52,328 bases of DNA from Phoronis australis (lineage: Eukaryota; Phoronida; Phoronidae). Location: the NCBI GenBank assembly GCA_002633005.1, contig NMRA01000576.1, forward strand, positions 64,001 to 116,328, written 5' to 3'. Positions within the stretch are counted from its first letter, which is position 1. Each line of letters starts with the position of its first letter. Both the position numbers and the translations under genes were made by a program. Below, piece after piece: positions 33,331 through 46,282 of the stretch. The notes under the pieces were generated by a model that saw only the letters and a program-made list of their open reading frames with translations, ran no database searches and was not told the DNA's origin.

Positions 33331-33499
33331 ATGCTGTTGGGAAAATAGCACTTTCTGACAACAAGCTTGAATTACAGTACTTACTTGACTGCTGTACGTA
33401 GCTTGTCAAATTTATTCCTAACTTGTCTGCTAACACTTATGACCTAAGACGATTGTTGAAAAAAGACAATGATTTCACTTGGAGAGATCAACACACACA

Positions 33500-33985
33500 G
33501 ATGCTGAATAGTTTGAAAGAATGTGTCTTAAAGCGGAGACCCTCCGGTATTTTGATCCACCTAAGGAGATAACATTCGAATGCCTAACTAAAGGGATTGT
33601 GAGTTCTTTTGTTTCAAGATGGCAGAAGCCTGGCAGATGCGGAAACCAGGTATTCAAAAATAGAGAGAGAGAGCTGCTGGGCGTTGTGTGGGCAGTCTTG
33701 CATTACAAGCAATACGTCTACAGTCAAAAGTTTACAGTCCACACAGACCACCAGCCGTTACAAGCTATCTTCAAGAAAGACATTCACATCCTAACGTCAC
33801 GGTTGCAACGTATTGTTCGAATGTTGCAAGGCTATGAGATAGAAGTTGTTTATAAAAAAAGGAAGTGAGATGCATGTCCCAGATTGTTTGTCAAGGTCTG
33901 CTCCGCTTAGACCCAAGCAAGTGCCAGTTTTACTAAATATCACCACCTTTGGAATTCTTGAGGTGAACACTAAGACTGGATCAGA
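33500..33985 (+). pseudogene. Gypsy RNase H
   Basis: CLKAETLRYFDPPKEITFEC, then VFKNRERELLGVVWAVLHYK, KFTVHTDHQPLQAIF and VPDCLSRSAPLRP. The order matches the gypsy RNase H and the tether that follows it; the first catalytic region is damaged by a frameshift near 33630. Confidence 0.8.
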
Positions 33986-34019
33986 CATTCCAAGGATACG
34001 AGCTGAAACTCCCAAAGAC

Positions 34020-35330
34020 TTGATGGCATTATTGCCATAGATTAAAAAAGGGTGGCCTGAGCTAGTATAAAAACCAAATGCCAGACCAGACCATGGCTTA
34101 TTGGAATCACAGATAATGATTTAGCATGGCTCAATGGGGATTTAATCCGAGGATGCAGAATAGTAATTACCTAAAAAATGAGAGGATGCCTATTAAGGAA
34201 ACTTCATCGAGCACATCAAGGAGTGCAGAAAAACCACTGAGAGATTCCGAGAAAGGTTCTTCTGGCCTGGTATTACGGAAAAGATCAAGCCAATGATTGT
34301 TGCTTCCCTAGAATGTCTAGAAAATACACCAAAGCAAAAAGCCAGAGCAGTCATCCCCGTTACGACTACCGTGTCCATGCAAATCGTAGGGCTCGATGTT
34401 TTCCATTACAAGCAGAAGACATATTCGTGCATTTTCGACTATCACACGGGTTTTCCTTGGATAAGGCATTTGAAAACTCAAGACGCAGCTAGCATCGTGA
34501 AACACGTAAAATAGGCATCCAACGCAGTATATGAGTGAAATGTTCCAGGAGAAGGGTTATGCAGTAATACATAACCCACACGCCTGCTACACCCCACTCC
34601 CAGCGTAAGAATGGTAGATGAGAGAGAACGTTGGGAAAGATAAAATTACTCATGGAGAGGGCAAAGAATGATGACTTGGCAATAGACGATATTCTTTTGA
34701 TAATACCAGATTCTCCGATTAGCTGGAGCACCCCTTCCCCGTTTGAGCCGATGTTCCACAGGTACCTCAAAACAGACTTGCTCTCCATTCCCTTACTTTA
34801 CATGTTGGATGCAGCTCTTACTGAACAGGCTGGTGAGAGTTCAGACATATACGCTGAAGCGAAGAACAAGTCGAGAAGCGACCCCTGTCCGTTAGAGGAA
34901 AGCCAACCCGTGTCATTCCTCAAGAACACCTCAGATCGGCCCAATAAGTGGTCACGCGGGGTTGTGACATGACAGGTCATACACGGTCCTAGGCAGTCAG
35001 ACTGGAGGAGAATACCACAGAAATAGGATGTACATAAAGCCAGTGTCAGAAGTCCCGTTAAACGATCGCCTAGATGAGCCGAGGAAGACGACTAGAACAT
35101 CTAGCAACAGCGATAACAAAGCTGCGCCTGTTGCTAAACCTTCAGCAAATGTTCCGTTACTGGACCCCGCACAGGTGACGTGGGACACCGCTAGAGCACA
35201 TGATAATCGTGAAAACGAAATTGCACCTCTTGCTGAACCATCATCCCGTCCTAGGCGAGAGATTAGACTTCCTGAGTGTTTCAAGGATTTTGTTTTTAGT
35301 TACAAACACTTGCACGCTGTGCGTTTGTTT
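34020..35330 (+). pseudogene. Gypsy integrase and C-terminal tail
   Basis: HRAHQGVQKT (H-H of the zinc-binding domain, near 34205), RFFWPGI, the degenerate Cys pair (normally C-x2-C), and QIVGLDVFHYKQKTY with FDYHTGFPWIRHLKT from the catalytic core (34380-34470). A stop at 34512 and indels follow. The tail at about 35230-35290 (RPRREIRLPECFKDFV) matches the basic terminus common in gypsy polyproteins. Confidence 0.75.
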
Positions 35331-35359
35331 TCTAGTTCTTGTTTTGTTAAGAGAGGAGC

Positions 35360-35495
35360 TGTCGCATACGCGATATTTAACATCACTTTCATGATGACGC
35401 GTTCTAGCAGAACGCTCTCTGATTAGGAATGTTACGTTGGTAGTTGAATATTTGTGAAATGCATTTATTAATATGTCTTTTATCTGAATTATACA
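35360..35495 (+). repeat. 3' LTR (136 bp)
   Basis: TGTCGCATACGC to TTATACA; differs from the 5' LTR at a modest number of positions, so the insertion is not recent. A purine-rich tract precedes it. Confidence 0.9.
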
Positions 35496-35756
35496 GGAAC
35501 ATTTCAGTAGACCATTCGAAGCATACTTTTTATCAGTGTCTAAATTTCAGGTATATAGCAATGAGTGTTGGTTCACATGGTGGATACGAAAAAGGCAGGT
35601 TTCTCTATGTTGCCCAGCTAGCTGTAAAATTTTCTCCTACGATTTCAACAGTTATCAGTTGTTCGTAACATGCACAGGCAGATTGCGCTCACGAACTTGG
35701 TGACAGTACATTGAATAGCTGTAAACAAGCTTTTAATCGTATCAAATTATACGCAC

Positions 35757-36044
35757 CCGTACGTTCTGAATGCATTATATATCCAAGGAAATATCCTTCG
35801 CATATTCTCCTGTTGTACTTTCCGCGACAAACGGGCCTGCATTTGGTATTAGGAACTTCTGTTTCTCCCAAGAAATTATCATCACACCAGCATTCTTTTC
35901 CTCTTACTATAGCAGAATATCTCATGGCTAGGGCTCCACACAACGAACGACAAAATGACTTTGTATTTTTCTTCCCTTCATACATTTTTTTCGCATCTCC
36001 ATTCCTTGCCATCTTCCAGCACTTGTTTACGTCATTTATATGTT
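35757..36044 (-). CDS. WSC-domain exon (middle), diverged
   Basis: On the minus strand, acceptor TTTTTTCAG ends at 36045 and a probable donor GTGCGT lies at 35756-35751. The exon is 288 bp, phase 1 at both ends; an alternative donor GTACGG at 35762 keeps the same phase. It encodes a WSC-like domain: VNKCWKMARN, KSFCRSLCGAL, VRGKECWCDDNF, KCRPVCRGKYNRRICEG and YIM. The signature is CWCDD where the other two exons have CWCGN, and the segment before the last cysteine is changed (RRICEG for xxFCGG), so it is the most diverged of the three. The gypsy element ends only 260 bp downstream in gene orientation. Confidence 0.7.
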
Positions 36045-38849
36045 CTGAAAAAATTACCAGTTAACACTAAGAAAAATATACCAAACTTACCGAGAGCGAC
36101 TAACACGAGGTAATATCCTATGACACACTATTCAGAGAAAAGTAGTTTTAAATGTGACGATTTATTACTTGAAAAGAAATACCAAAATGAAATCAACGGT
36201 AACTGGACATTGAACGTGTAACACCTCCTGAAAATAATTAATTAACAACATTTCACAATTTAAATACCGGTGATTCGGAGCATGAGTTGCAGACGATATA
36301 ATATTTAGCAACAGAAAATTGAAATAGAACTGTCATATAATTAACAGTCCTGTTCCAGATGTTACGGTCGGGACCCAATTGCAGTTTGCGTGTTATTTAC
36401 ACTGCTGCACTTCTGTTGGTTAAAACTTTTTATCGGAAAGTTTGATGATCGAACCGGCTAACAACTTGGATTCGACATTGACCTACCCATTGAACTTTCC
36501 GTGTCAGAGGTCATTGTTGAATTAGTGCAGAAGTAAATACGGATATCAATATTACACGGCCGTATGGCACTCGGCTGACTCAATGCGTGTGTGATAAAAA
36601 GGAAAACCACAATGCCTCATCTTTGAAATTTTGTAGTAGCAGGCGGTACTTAGGATCGATGAGCACATAACTAATTTTAAATTGTATTTAGGATACAGGC
36701 ATTTTCAATGTGGTTGTTCGCACCAAGTGGTCGTTCGCTGTCGTACTACAGTTTTCAAAACCAACTAAACGTTCTGCGAGAGAACTGCGTCAAACTTGAA
36801 AGATTTTTTAATCAGTTTCGTCGAACAATTGTAGCATTATTCAGAGTTGCAGCTAGTCAATATTGAATTGTAAATACATGTATACGGAATAGTTGCCTCC
36901 TTCCTAATTATTTCCTCGACGAAGAAGGGTCGAGATCTGGGGTCGGAAATCCGCGTCATGATTTTTTTATTTATGTTAATGCGTCGTGACCTCAATCTGT
37001 CTGGCGTAAGCGCTACTTTCTCGAAAACAAACACAACAGTTCTGAAAATTGATGTTATGAAAACTTAAGTTTGTTCCAAAAAATTGTTCCAAAATAATTA
37101 CGTTTTCCAACAACTTAAGTATTTGAAACTTAAGTATTTAAAAAATTTAATTATTTTAAATCGAGAATTTTGAAACGAACTCAAGTTTTAAAAAAGTTGA
37201 GGTTTTCAAGGAACTACTTTTTGAAAACTGGTGTTTGCCAAGAACAATAGGTTTCAATTAGGCAGCTATTTAGAAAATAAGATTTTCACTAAATTAAACA
37301 AGAGAAGATTTCAGTAACAACTTTAATGATTTCCATAGGTCATTTAACAGAAATTGAGTTCTATTCATATGTCATCAACAGTGATTAATTGCAGAAAATA
37401 AAATGTCCATGCTCAAAATACACTAAATCGTTATACTAAGTGAGCATGTGAGTGTGAAATTCAAGAGCCACAAAAAACAGAAACGTTTAAAAAATCAGTT
37501 CAAAATGTCATAAATGCAAGGCATTGGAAACTAAATAAGGCTAACGATATATTCCTACATGCATCTTTCTCAGTCTATGACAATTCATGTAACATGCAAA
37601 AACTAAAAACTTCATCCAAGACTAGAGCATCAAACAAAACACAAAGTTTGTCGGCAAAGGGCACAAATGTGATTTTTCGGGAAGAACGGATAGATTTCCC
37701 CTGCAGTCCTTATGCTAGAAATAGTACAAGGAATTATTTCTCTTGATTTTCAATAGTTCCAAATATATATTTTAAAGACATAATTTTATTTTGTTGAAAA
37801 CCTTAGTAAAAAGAACCCTGCACACTCCAAAATGCAAAGCAATTTCTGTAAAAGTAACCCAAATTACAATCTGGTTATAGGAGGTGGAACTTAGAAAACC
37901 TAAACATTTGATCCCAAAATAATTTAGTATTTTAATTAATTTAAAGGCGAAGGCCACCTTTTCCATGTCACTTTTAGCAAGAATAAGGTTCGTTGATTAT
38001 CCCAGACACACTTTTCACTTAATTACAGCTTTTCGTAATTTGAGTAATTTCTCGTCCGTCGTTTTGGGAGCCAATTTCTTTTCATTATAGTCTGACTCAT
38101 GAATGATGAAATATTGTATACTTAACCGTATATGTGTTCATTTGAGCTTATAGAAGGCAAGCAAACCATGTTTGTGACTACAAACGCGCGTTTTGAGATC
38201 AGATAAGTGCATTCATATATTCATGAGCTGCAGTGTATCTGTGCATCCACTGTGTTACCGTGGTAGTCGTCTTCATACATCGTTTGTTAAGGCCACACTC
38301 TGCAATAAAGACTCCAGAATTCAATATCATGCGTGAAAAAGCTATCTGTATGAACCCAATCAACTTCCTGGATAATTATAATGCTGTTTATACAGTATTG
38401 GTATTTAAAAATGGCATCCAATTACGGACATGTATGCAGAGCCTAGAAATTAGTTTTCGAACTAAGGCTCTAAAGTAAACCAATCACTCCATAGGGTTCA
38501 TGTGCAAATTGTGTAAGTTTACTCCAAGCATGCACAGCAACGTGTCAGTTTTCCAGTTGTTTTAATCCTAGATTCACTGTTAAAATAAGCAAGCAAATGA
38601 TGAACAGATTGCAAATATGCATATTGTAACCTACCATCCAATCACAGTCTAAAACAAAGCATGCATATGACATGCATGTTTTAAACATACGCTGGACTTC
38701 AGAGTAACCACATTTTGCAACATCTTATTTGAAAGTGTACGGCAATCTAAACCTAGAACATACAATGATCGGTTAATGAAACAGCTGGCAACTGCTATAA
38801 CTTTCAAATCCCGTTATTTTCATGAACTTGTCTTTGTTGTTTGTTAGTC
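36045..38849. other. Probable intron, no recognisable feature
   Basis: AT-rich. A run of imperfect AACTTAAGT / TTTTGAAAAC repeats at about 37060-37230 is the only texture; a similar smaller patch is at 41635-41710. No exon supported. Confidence 0.4.
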
Positions 38850-40062
38850 TGATAAGGCTATGCACAACTTAAACACATTACCGGGCGTACCTCAGGGTCC
38901 AATTCTGTGCACTCAATTACTCACTATTTTTGTTCACGATCTCCGTACTGTCCTTCACAACATTGCCCAAGATTTATATGCTGAGGATACAGTAGTTACA
39001 TGTATATCCGCAGCTGGATCACATTTCGAACTCGAAACTTCTCTTGAAAATGAGCTAGCCCTTACAAATGACAGGCTGATTGAAAAAACTCACTTTCGAT
39101 TTTAGTAAAACCAAGCCGTGCTGTTGGGAACCCACCAGAAACTTAAAGAACAAAAACTGTCCCTTTCTATTAGCGGTTCTCCCACCGATAATGTTTACAC
39201 GTTTAAATACGTGGGCCTTAATTTAGATTCCAATATTAAATTTAATATAGATAACAACACAAAAAAATTATCGAAGAAAACTGGAGCACTTAAAAGTGTA
39301 GGCAAATTTCTTAATGTCAGTACTCTAAAGACACATTACATTCTATTATTGAGCCTCATATTGATTATTGTTTATCGATTTGGGGGCATACTAGTGACAA
39401 ACTTGACTGCAAAGTACAAGTAACCCAAAATTACGCAGCCAATGCTATCTTGGGTACTAGAATTAGGGAAACAAGGTTTGATGACTTGTATTCTAAGCTG
39501 GGATTTATAAAAGTAATGAAAAGAAATAAATATATCTCTGCCTGAAGTATGTACAGATGTATCAAAGGCTAGTCTCCATCCAGTATATCTCAATAGCAGT
39601 CAAGCTATATATTCTACACGCTCTACTGTTGCTGGAAATGTTTCTTTCAAAAAAATACAACGGAGACTGGCAAGATATGTTTTGTCTATGCTGCTGCTAT
39701 AATATGAATATCCCTTAGCCGAGACATTAAACTGTCCGATTCTATTAATACTTTCAACCTTAATATTAAAATGGCTGTAATTTACCCTACCTATCTTAAT
39801 CATGCCATTTTTTCTGTCGTAAATACTTTTACTGTTTAGAATCACTCTTTATTTATTTAATCTCTCTTGGAAACTTTTTCACCATTCTTTGTCAATAATT
39901 TATTGTCTTAATTCTGAACCTGTTTTAATTGCATCTTTGTAAAGTATATTTAATTGTTGTTTCATAACCTCATTTTACGATTTTACTTTTTGTTGTTGAG
40001 GGTTCTCTTGGAAAGCAGTGCTAACACTGAGAGTCCATAATATCACAATAAATAAATAAATA
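38850..40062 (+). mobile_element. 5'-truncated LINE 3' end (CR1/Jockey-like)
   Basis: Starts inside RT (LPGVPQGPIL, FVHDLRTVL, then LYAEDTVVTCIS, with YAED for the catalytic YADD) and continues through the thumb (VYTFKYVGLNLDSNIKF, KKLSKKTGALKSVGKF) and, after a frameshift near 39360, PHIDYCLSIWGHTSDKL, QNYAANAILG and RFDDLYSKLGF. It ends with AATAAATAAATAAATAATCAAATAAA near 40048-40070, the same style of tail as the LINE ending at 8132. Stops at 39103 and 39543 make it inactive. Confidence 0.8.
38860..39543 (+). pseudogene. LINE RT C-terminal fragment
   Basis: The coding part of the truncated LINE: RT motif 4-5 onward to the post-RT domain. The YAED substitution at the catalytic box, a stop at 39103 and at least two frameshifts show decay. 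Confidence 0.75.
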
Positions 40063-40400
40063 ATCAAATAAACTATGTAATGAGCAGTGCTAGTCGTATT
40101 TATACCTAGCAGTCTCAAGCACAGCCCCGAAATGTCACCGTACCAATATTACAATGAGATTCAACAGCCACAATCAGGGTTAAAACTCACAGTTTCACCT
40201 CACAAGCATACTTTTGCGTACATTTTAAAACTTTTAGCAAAACCAAGAAGCTTTAGATTTGCTTGAACAAACTGCAACAATAATTTGTGACTTAATTAAA
40301 GCTTACAAGCACAGTAGCTAAACAATAGACATTTTCTATCTTGTTTCAGAATAAAACCCTGATTGCAGCATGATTCCTAATTAAACACATGAAGCTCTAC
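40063..40400. other. No recognisable feature
   Basis: Sequence between the LINE tail and a candidate minus-strand exon. Confidence 0.4.
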
Positions 40401-40505
40401 CTGCATTGTGACTGTAAACAGCTCAATGCCACCACTGTTGTTTGCTTCGAACTGTATGTTTTGGATGTCTAGTTCTTCCAAGTACTCCGCCAAGTAAATA
40501 GAGAC
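40401..40505 (-). CDS. Candidate exon of unknown protein
   Basis: On the minus strand the acceptor GTTGTTTTCAG ends at 40506 and the donor GTAGAG lies at 40400-40395. The 105 bp between are open in phase 0 only and give 35 residues: VSIYLAEYLEELDIQNIQFE, then ANNSGGIELFTVTMQ, an acidic, amphipathic segment. I do not recognise the family. Phase 0-0 does not fit the 1-1 WSC exons, so it would belong to another transcript or need an unseen partner exon. Good splice signals and sensible composition argue for it, shortness against. Confidence 0.4.
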
Positions 40506-43500
40506 CTGAAAACAACGATGAGATATTAGCAAATAAAACAGTATGTTTTAGCTTCACAAAATACAAAAAAACACAATTGCAGCGACAGTTATCCATGTAC
40601 AGACACTGGCATGCTCTTCATTAGGTGTCTGACTTACTTCTAATACTTTACAGTAAAAAATGAAAATTTGTATCCTCTGTACTCCGAAAAATTACGCCAC
40701 TGCCTGCCATTTCCAATGATATGTGACAAGCAAAATTATTTACGGGGAAGGAAAACGATGAGGTCATATATATAACACTGAATGATTTGATTGCAATAAA
40801 ACCGGTTCAATCAGAATTTTTGAAGTAGGAATATCGCAAACTTCCGCGACATTTGCCATTCCACAACCTTATAATAATACGCAATCACGTACTCAGCACC
40901 TCCGTGAGTTCAATCAGAATCAAGTTTAACATTTGTATGGCGGGAAGGGCTCGTGCCGTTAGCAGGAGTCACTATTCATATTCTGATGTCCATTTTGACA
41001 TCTACTTTAAGCTAAGTGTTGGCTAGTCATCGGTATGGAATTAAACATGCTGGTTCTCTGGAGACCTCTTGGTTTGAGGGAGTCTTGAATCGGAGTTTGT
41101 GAAACGTGGCTGTAGTGATTGATTAAGCAAAATATATGATTTAAGTGCAGTCGCTGGTCAATTCATTTATTTCTATAATGCGAACCCGTGATATTTGTTT
41201 TTAGTATTATGGTTCTATGTACATGTAGTTCGGAGTTACTCAAGTTTTACAGTTCGTAACACAAGTTAACATGATGACTGGTGAGAGTTCACTTGGGTAC
41301 ATTGTGACCTACTCCTGGGGTATTTTATTTGGGGTACTAGTAGCGGGATGTCCTCTCTTATTCCAAAATCTAGATCTACCTTGATCACCTGAGCGATCGA
41401 TCAAAGCAGGCAGTCAAAGCTAAATGACGAAAAATAAGTTATCAAGTTTAATACTATACCTTACAATGGTTACAGTGATGATTAATATTTTGAGATTCAG
41501 GCAAGTGAAACTTGCAAACTGTTGACCTATACCGCAATAGAATTTCAAAATAAGAATTACCCTGAGCTCAAAGACATAACCACACAAAACCAATGCCAAT
41601 ATAACCAACTTGCGAAATGATTACATTCAGAGAGATTTTAAAAACGTAAGTTATTTTCCAAAAACCTAAGTTTTTCTACCAAAAACTTCAGTTTCAACGA
41701 AAAAAATGCTCATTTTTTTAAGGGTTACCCACAGTGTCAACTGCATAAAATTTTCTCCTCTCCCGTCTTTACCATTCATTTCGGCGTAAAGTCCTGAAGT
41801 GGAATCAGTCCTGCTGCAGAATATTATAGTCTTAAATAGTAGACAATTATGTTGTGTTCAAATTCAATTGTAATCAAAAACAGTTTCAAGTGCTCGGTGT
41901 TCTTAGTTCAGGTGTTAATGTTTGTTTGGGTCAACCTTTTTGTCACATCGGACTGGTACTGAATGACATAATCACGACAGGCACTTTCTTTTATTGGTTA
42001 AAATTGTCAAGTTATCAAATAACATTGGTCACTTCTAGAAGTGCCTTCATGTGTGAAAATGTTCCTGCTATTGTGTGTGCGTCATGCCAAATAGTAGCCA
42101 GTAAAAATATAAAACGTGTCAGAAAGACCTAACAGGACTCGACATCTCAGGCATTCTTTGTTAGGGGCAAACCCGCATGTTGCTGGTCACTGAACCCTGA
42201 TGGAAGCGCCGGCAACCTGCCCTTAGTTCAGTAACACAAAGTGTTCCTTGAAAAGCAAGACTTTGCATAATTACGTGACCTGTTTTCACGTATTTCAAAA
42301 TAAAATCTTCGTAATCTGAATTATTTACCGTTGTTGCAAAATTGGTTTCCTACAATTATTCTGCTGATGACATTGTGATGTGATCTTTTGCGTCGACTTT
42401 CGGCGCCATGAAATATTGCGTCACATATTAGCCATTTTTTCTCCCTGATTCTTCAATTAAAGGTTCTTCCTCGAGGCTGCATATACGACATAACAAATGA
42501 TCCGAATTGGTTTCACTTCATTATATGATTTTGGAATTTTGATATCAATAATTTTGCTGCGATGTTGTCATCATCTTACGTGAGATGTCGAAAAAAAATC
42601 TGGAATTGGCACGAGTCACGCATGTACTCCATGCAAAACGACGACGTACATTTCTTTGTTACAAAAGACAGATAGTTACTTAAGGAAATGAGGGCCGTGA
42701 TGCGCAAGGTGAATGTCAATTGACATTCAAATTCTACATGCACACCCGCCGGTCCTTAGCTCATTTTAATACAAGTTTCACGACGAAGTGACTAGCATAA
42801 CTATCCGGGAAGAGTGCAATGTCTAAGTCTGTCGCACCTCAATACACAGTGCAACCTTGCGGTATTTTGACGATAGTCTTCACACAGCTAGCTGGCTTGA
42901 CAGGAAGGCTCTACCTACGAAACAATTTCTTTACTACGAAAGTGAAAACATTCAGGATGATGATGGATCATGGGTGAAACTATCATCGATTACTTCCTTC
43001 CGTTTTTGTGCGCCTATGATTATAATATGGGCGCTATATTCAAACCATCTTTTGTGCTGTTCCTTACCTTTAAAGATTTACAGGCATTTTTGTATTGCTA
43101 TTAAGCTTAGGCCGTACTTATATCTACTTAGTTACAAGATTTTTCACATTCTAACAATTTTCTTACCCGGAGTAGATCTTCAATCACTTGACAGGTATCC
43201 CTGCCCACATTGCAAAAGCCGTCATTCCTGTGAGGTATATATTTAGTTATGGAATCCTTAGTTATACTTTTTTGCGTACGATTCGTTCAAAATTGTGAAA
43301 TATTTATCACCAGAAGGTATGTATTTAGCTATGTCCTATAGAGCAACCGATTTTTGTTGTCAGACAAAGGATTGGAGCTAACACTGGAGCTTCAGACCAG
43401 AGATATGGATCCTAAATTCTTACTAAAGTGCAATATTTTACACAAACAATAATTATGGCATCAACAATTGTAAAAATAACAATACGTTTGTGATTTATTT

Positions 43501-46226
43501 GTAATTCAAATCTGTTACGTGTGTCTCCTTTAGCATTCCTGCTAGTCATTAGGTCAAAGAGGAATTTGTAGGAAATACGTTATTGGAGCAGTGACATTAT
43601 GGGCTTGTGAACCAAGGGATGTTTTTCTTATAACTACTCTCAGTTTTTATAGGTTGGTGGTCTCAAGACAAAATGACTTTAAATCTAAAAAGTGTTAACT
43701 CAAAAAACTTGTGCTTTGTTTGTGAAGAGTTGTCTTCAATTAAAAAGGATACTAAACCCTCTTTTGATGATTTCAATCAACCATGGTCCTGACATCAGCT
43801 AATAAATCATTGAGTCCAATCTTGAACAAGGTGGAATTAGCTAAAACTCATGCCCCTTATCTCACATTTCGTACTTGAAGTGTTTTTTCCCACAGTAGCC
43901 GTGTAATTTCTATAGCGTAGGTCGCTCGTGCAGACTTTCAAAAGAGTTTCAAATTCATTTTTCCGAACTTTTCAGAGTTGTCGAGAGTTACAGGTGAATC
44001 TTTTGTTTCAGAGAACTGGATAGTAAAGTCGTTTTTGTATCTTATTCTGTCAATAGGTCAAAACCTGCTTGATATACTTTTCGTTTTCTTAGGTGCCTTT
44101 GGTTGGAAGGGCTACTGGTCTGATTGGTCCACTGAGCAGTACAATTTGCTATAAACCTGATTAGCAGGCATGAAAAGGGTCACGCAACTAAATGGCAATT
44201 ACCACAATTGGCGCATGGCAGGGCTAGGATGGCAAGAGAAAATTCCTGAAAGAGCCCTGCATTTTTAAAACAAAGTGTTCATTACTTGCATAAATTATAA
44301 TTCTTAATTGTACCCAACTGTTCTAAAACAGCAATCTTCCATAAGCTGTCATGACCCTGAAAACTTTCAGACTGACGGTAGTTCGAACTGAAGTTCCTTT
44401 GCACTAGGGACCATCAAAGGTCCTGCAGAATACAGGATCGATCAACCCCATCTCAGCACATCTCGTATAGACATCACAAAACATTAACGAAACAATAGCT
44501 GAAAAGTTGTTACCATATCCTTGTCATGTCCAACAAAAATTTAATTTATATACATACATACGACGAAATTGGAAAACAGGTAATTGTAGATAGATGGCAT
44601 ACCTTTCAGACGATGTATAAGGAAATTCTTGATTATTTTAGCAGAGCTCAACAGCTTTTAGCAAAAATGGCATCCCGTCACTTCTTCATCTGAAACAAAT
44701 TACAAATGCAGTGATCTATACTGCACCTTCACATTTGCATACATTTGTTTGGCTGGTTTAAATCTTTATCCAAAGTCTCCATTAACATGAGTTTGAAAGT
44801 GTTTAAGTTACTTTTTTATCTAGATAAAAATAAAAATGTTATGAAATTATATGTTGCAAATAAGGGAATGTGCAAAATTTCACAAGGTTAATTAATGTAA
44901 GTCTCAAAAGAGGCCATATGCTAACGGTGTAAGAATCAAAATGACTATGCAGTTAGCTTTTGAACTTATTATGTCAATGTACCAATTGATTGTGACCTCG
45001 CACACACTATTTTAAAAACATATAAAATACAGAAACATGGCGAAAATGTTTAATCTCCCAAGATATATATGTATACTTCTCATAACTTTTTACCCATGTG
45101 AAACTCACAACCCCTTCCTAACTCACCCACACGAAGTTGCATGTTTTCCAACTCTGAGAAAACAAGCCCCAAATGCTACCTCCATACTGATCATTGTCAC
45201 GTAAACAGTATAGTCCAAAGGGCTTACAGTCGGAAAACAATAGAATTCCGTAGGTGGAAGGATCTATACTTCAAAGAGTCAATAATTGGAGTATCAAAAA
45301 TTGTTAACAGTTTTTTTTTAAATATTCTGTTATCTACAGAATTACATGTGTTCAGAATTTCAGATAATTTTACAGCATATTCTCTATCTCCCAATCATAA
45401 AATCTCGTACAGCTTTGTTAAGCAGGCAAAGTTCTAATTCTTGAAATTGTGGCTATTCAACGAACAACAACCTAAGCAAGCTACAACTCATAGTTTAATG
45501 TAGCACATTATTATTTACTAACTACCGTGTTGGTAACGCAAGATAAAATTCCCCATAATTCCTAGACCCTTTGGACCAACGATCCCTCATCGAGTCTAAT
45601 AAGCAGATATCAAAGTTAACATCAGATGTATCGTATCACAGAATTTAAACCAATGTTCTTTAAGGAAGATAGAACACGACTATATATTAGCAGACGTCTT
45701 TCAAAACTGTACGGGAACGCCATGTCCTAAGGGTTGGTTAAGTTTTCATGAAGCAGATGCTGTAAACTGTGATGTAGCAGCATCAAATGACATAGGGTTT
45801 GACTTTTTTGATTGATACAGAAAAAAACGGACAAAGCGCTGCGTGATTCCCATAAAATCTGCTAAGTTGGTTTTTGCTCTACTATACCTGAACTTGAACT
45901 ACTAATGTCTGGGACACCTTCCACTTGCAGGTGCAAATGAATCTAATACTTTACTCGCACTTTATTTAAAAAGGGGAAAGTATCTAAAAATTACGATTTG
46001 AAGGACATGTCTATCATACAGTTTTCCAGTTACGAAGACCTTGAAGAAAAATCTGGTTCGGGCAGGTAAACGGATTTTTTGTTGTGATAACATGTAATTC
46101 AATAGTTTCAATTCATGGGTTAAAATGTGTTCATTCACAAGTTTTCTTTGTGAGGATATGTGGCTGGGGTTACCCAATACGATTTCTGTGTAAATCAACG
46201 TATTAAAAATAAAGTCAATCACTCAC
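40506..46226. other. Long non-coding stretch
   Basis: No transposon, exon or RNA gene could be supported. The longest open frame (plus strand, 42857-43246) is within chance expectation for this composition and shows no family resemblance. Confidence 0.4.
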
Positions 46227-46282
46227 CTTGAAGAGAATTCCTGTACATTCTAGGAGAATCGTCCTTTAGCCAAACAGCTTGC
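46227..46282 (-). other. Candidate mini-exon, copy a
   Basis: Minus strand: TTTACAAG then 55 bp encoding QAVWLKDDSPRMYRNSLQ, then the strong donor GTGAGT. Its VWLKDD core resembles VWVKDG in the segment at 47823-47868, which is also followed by a good donor. The inferred phases (2 in, 1 out) do not chain with the WSC exons, so this may be a relic or chance. Confidence 0.25.

Larger units (their letters stand above)
31020..35495 (+). mobile_element. Ty3/gypsy LTR retrotransposon with very short LTRs
   Basis: Two near-identical LTRs (31020-31154 and 35360-35495) bound a 4.5-kb element. Gag, protease, RT, RNase H and integrase sequence lie in Ty3/gypsy order on the plus strand, with many frameshifts and stops. 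The flanks CGAAC (31015-31019) and GGAAC (35496-35500) match at four of five bases, fitting a 5-bp target duplication. A TGG-starting primer-binding site follows the 5' LTR at 31155, and a purine run (AAGAGAGGAG) precedes the 3' LTR. No envelope gene is seen. It is a decayed copy and is antisense to the WSC exon next to it. Confidence 0.9.

Noticed and set aside
36431-36490. GATGATCGAACCGG shared with the LINE at 22920
   Set aside because: The match is about 14 bases with no collinear extension, too short to call a LINE fragment.
42857-43246. 129-codon plus-strand open frame
   Set aside because: Non-ATG start, no family resemblance, no splice context; about one frame of this length is expected by chance in a window of this size and base composition.
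44595-44695. Minus-strand acceptor-donor pair around 44.6-44.7 kb
   Set aside because: All three frames between TTTGTTTCAG and GTATGC contain stops.
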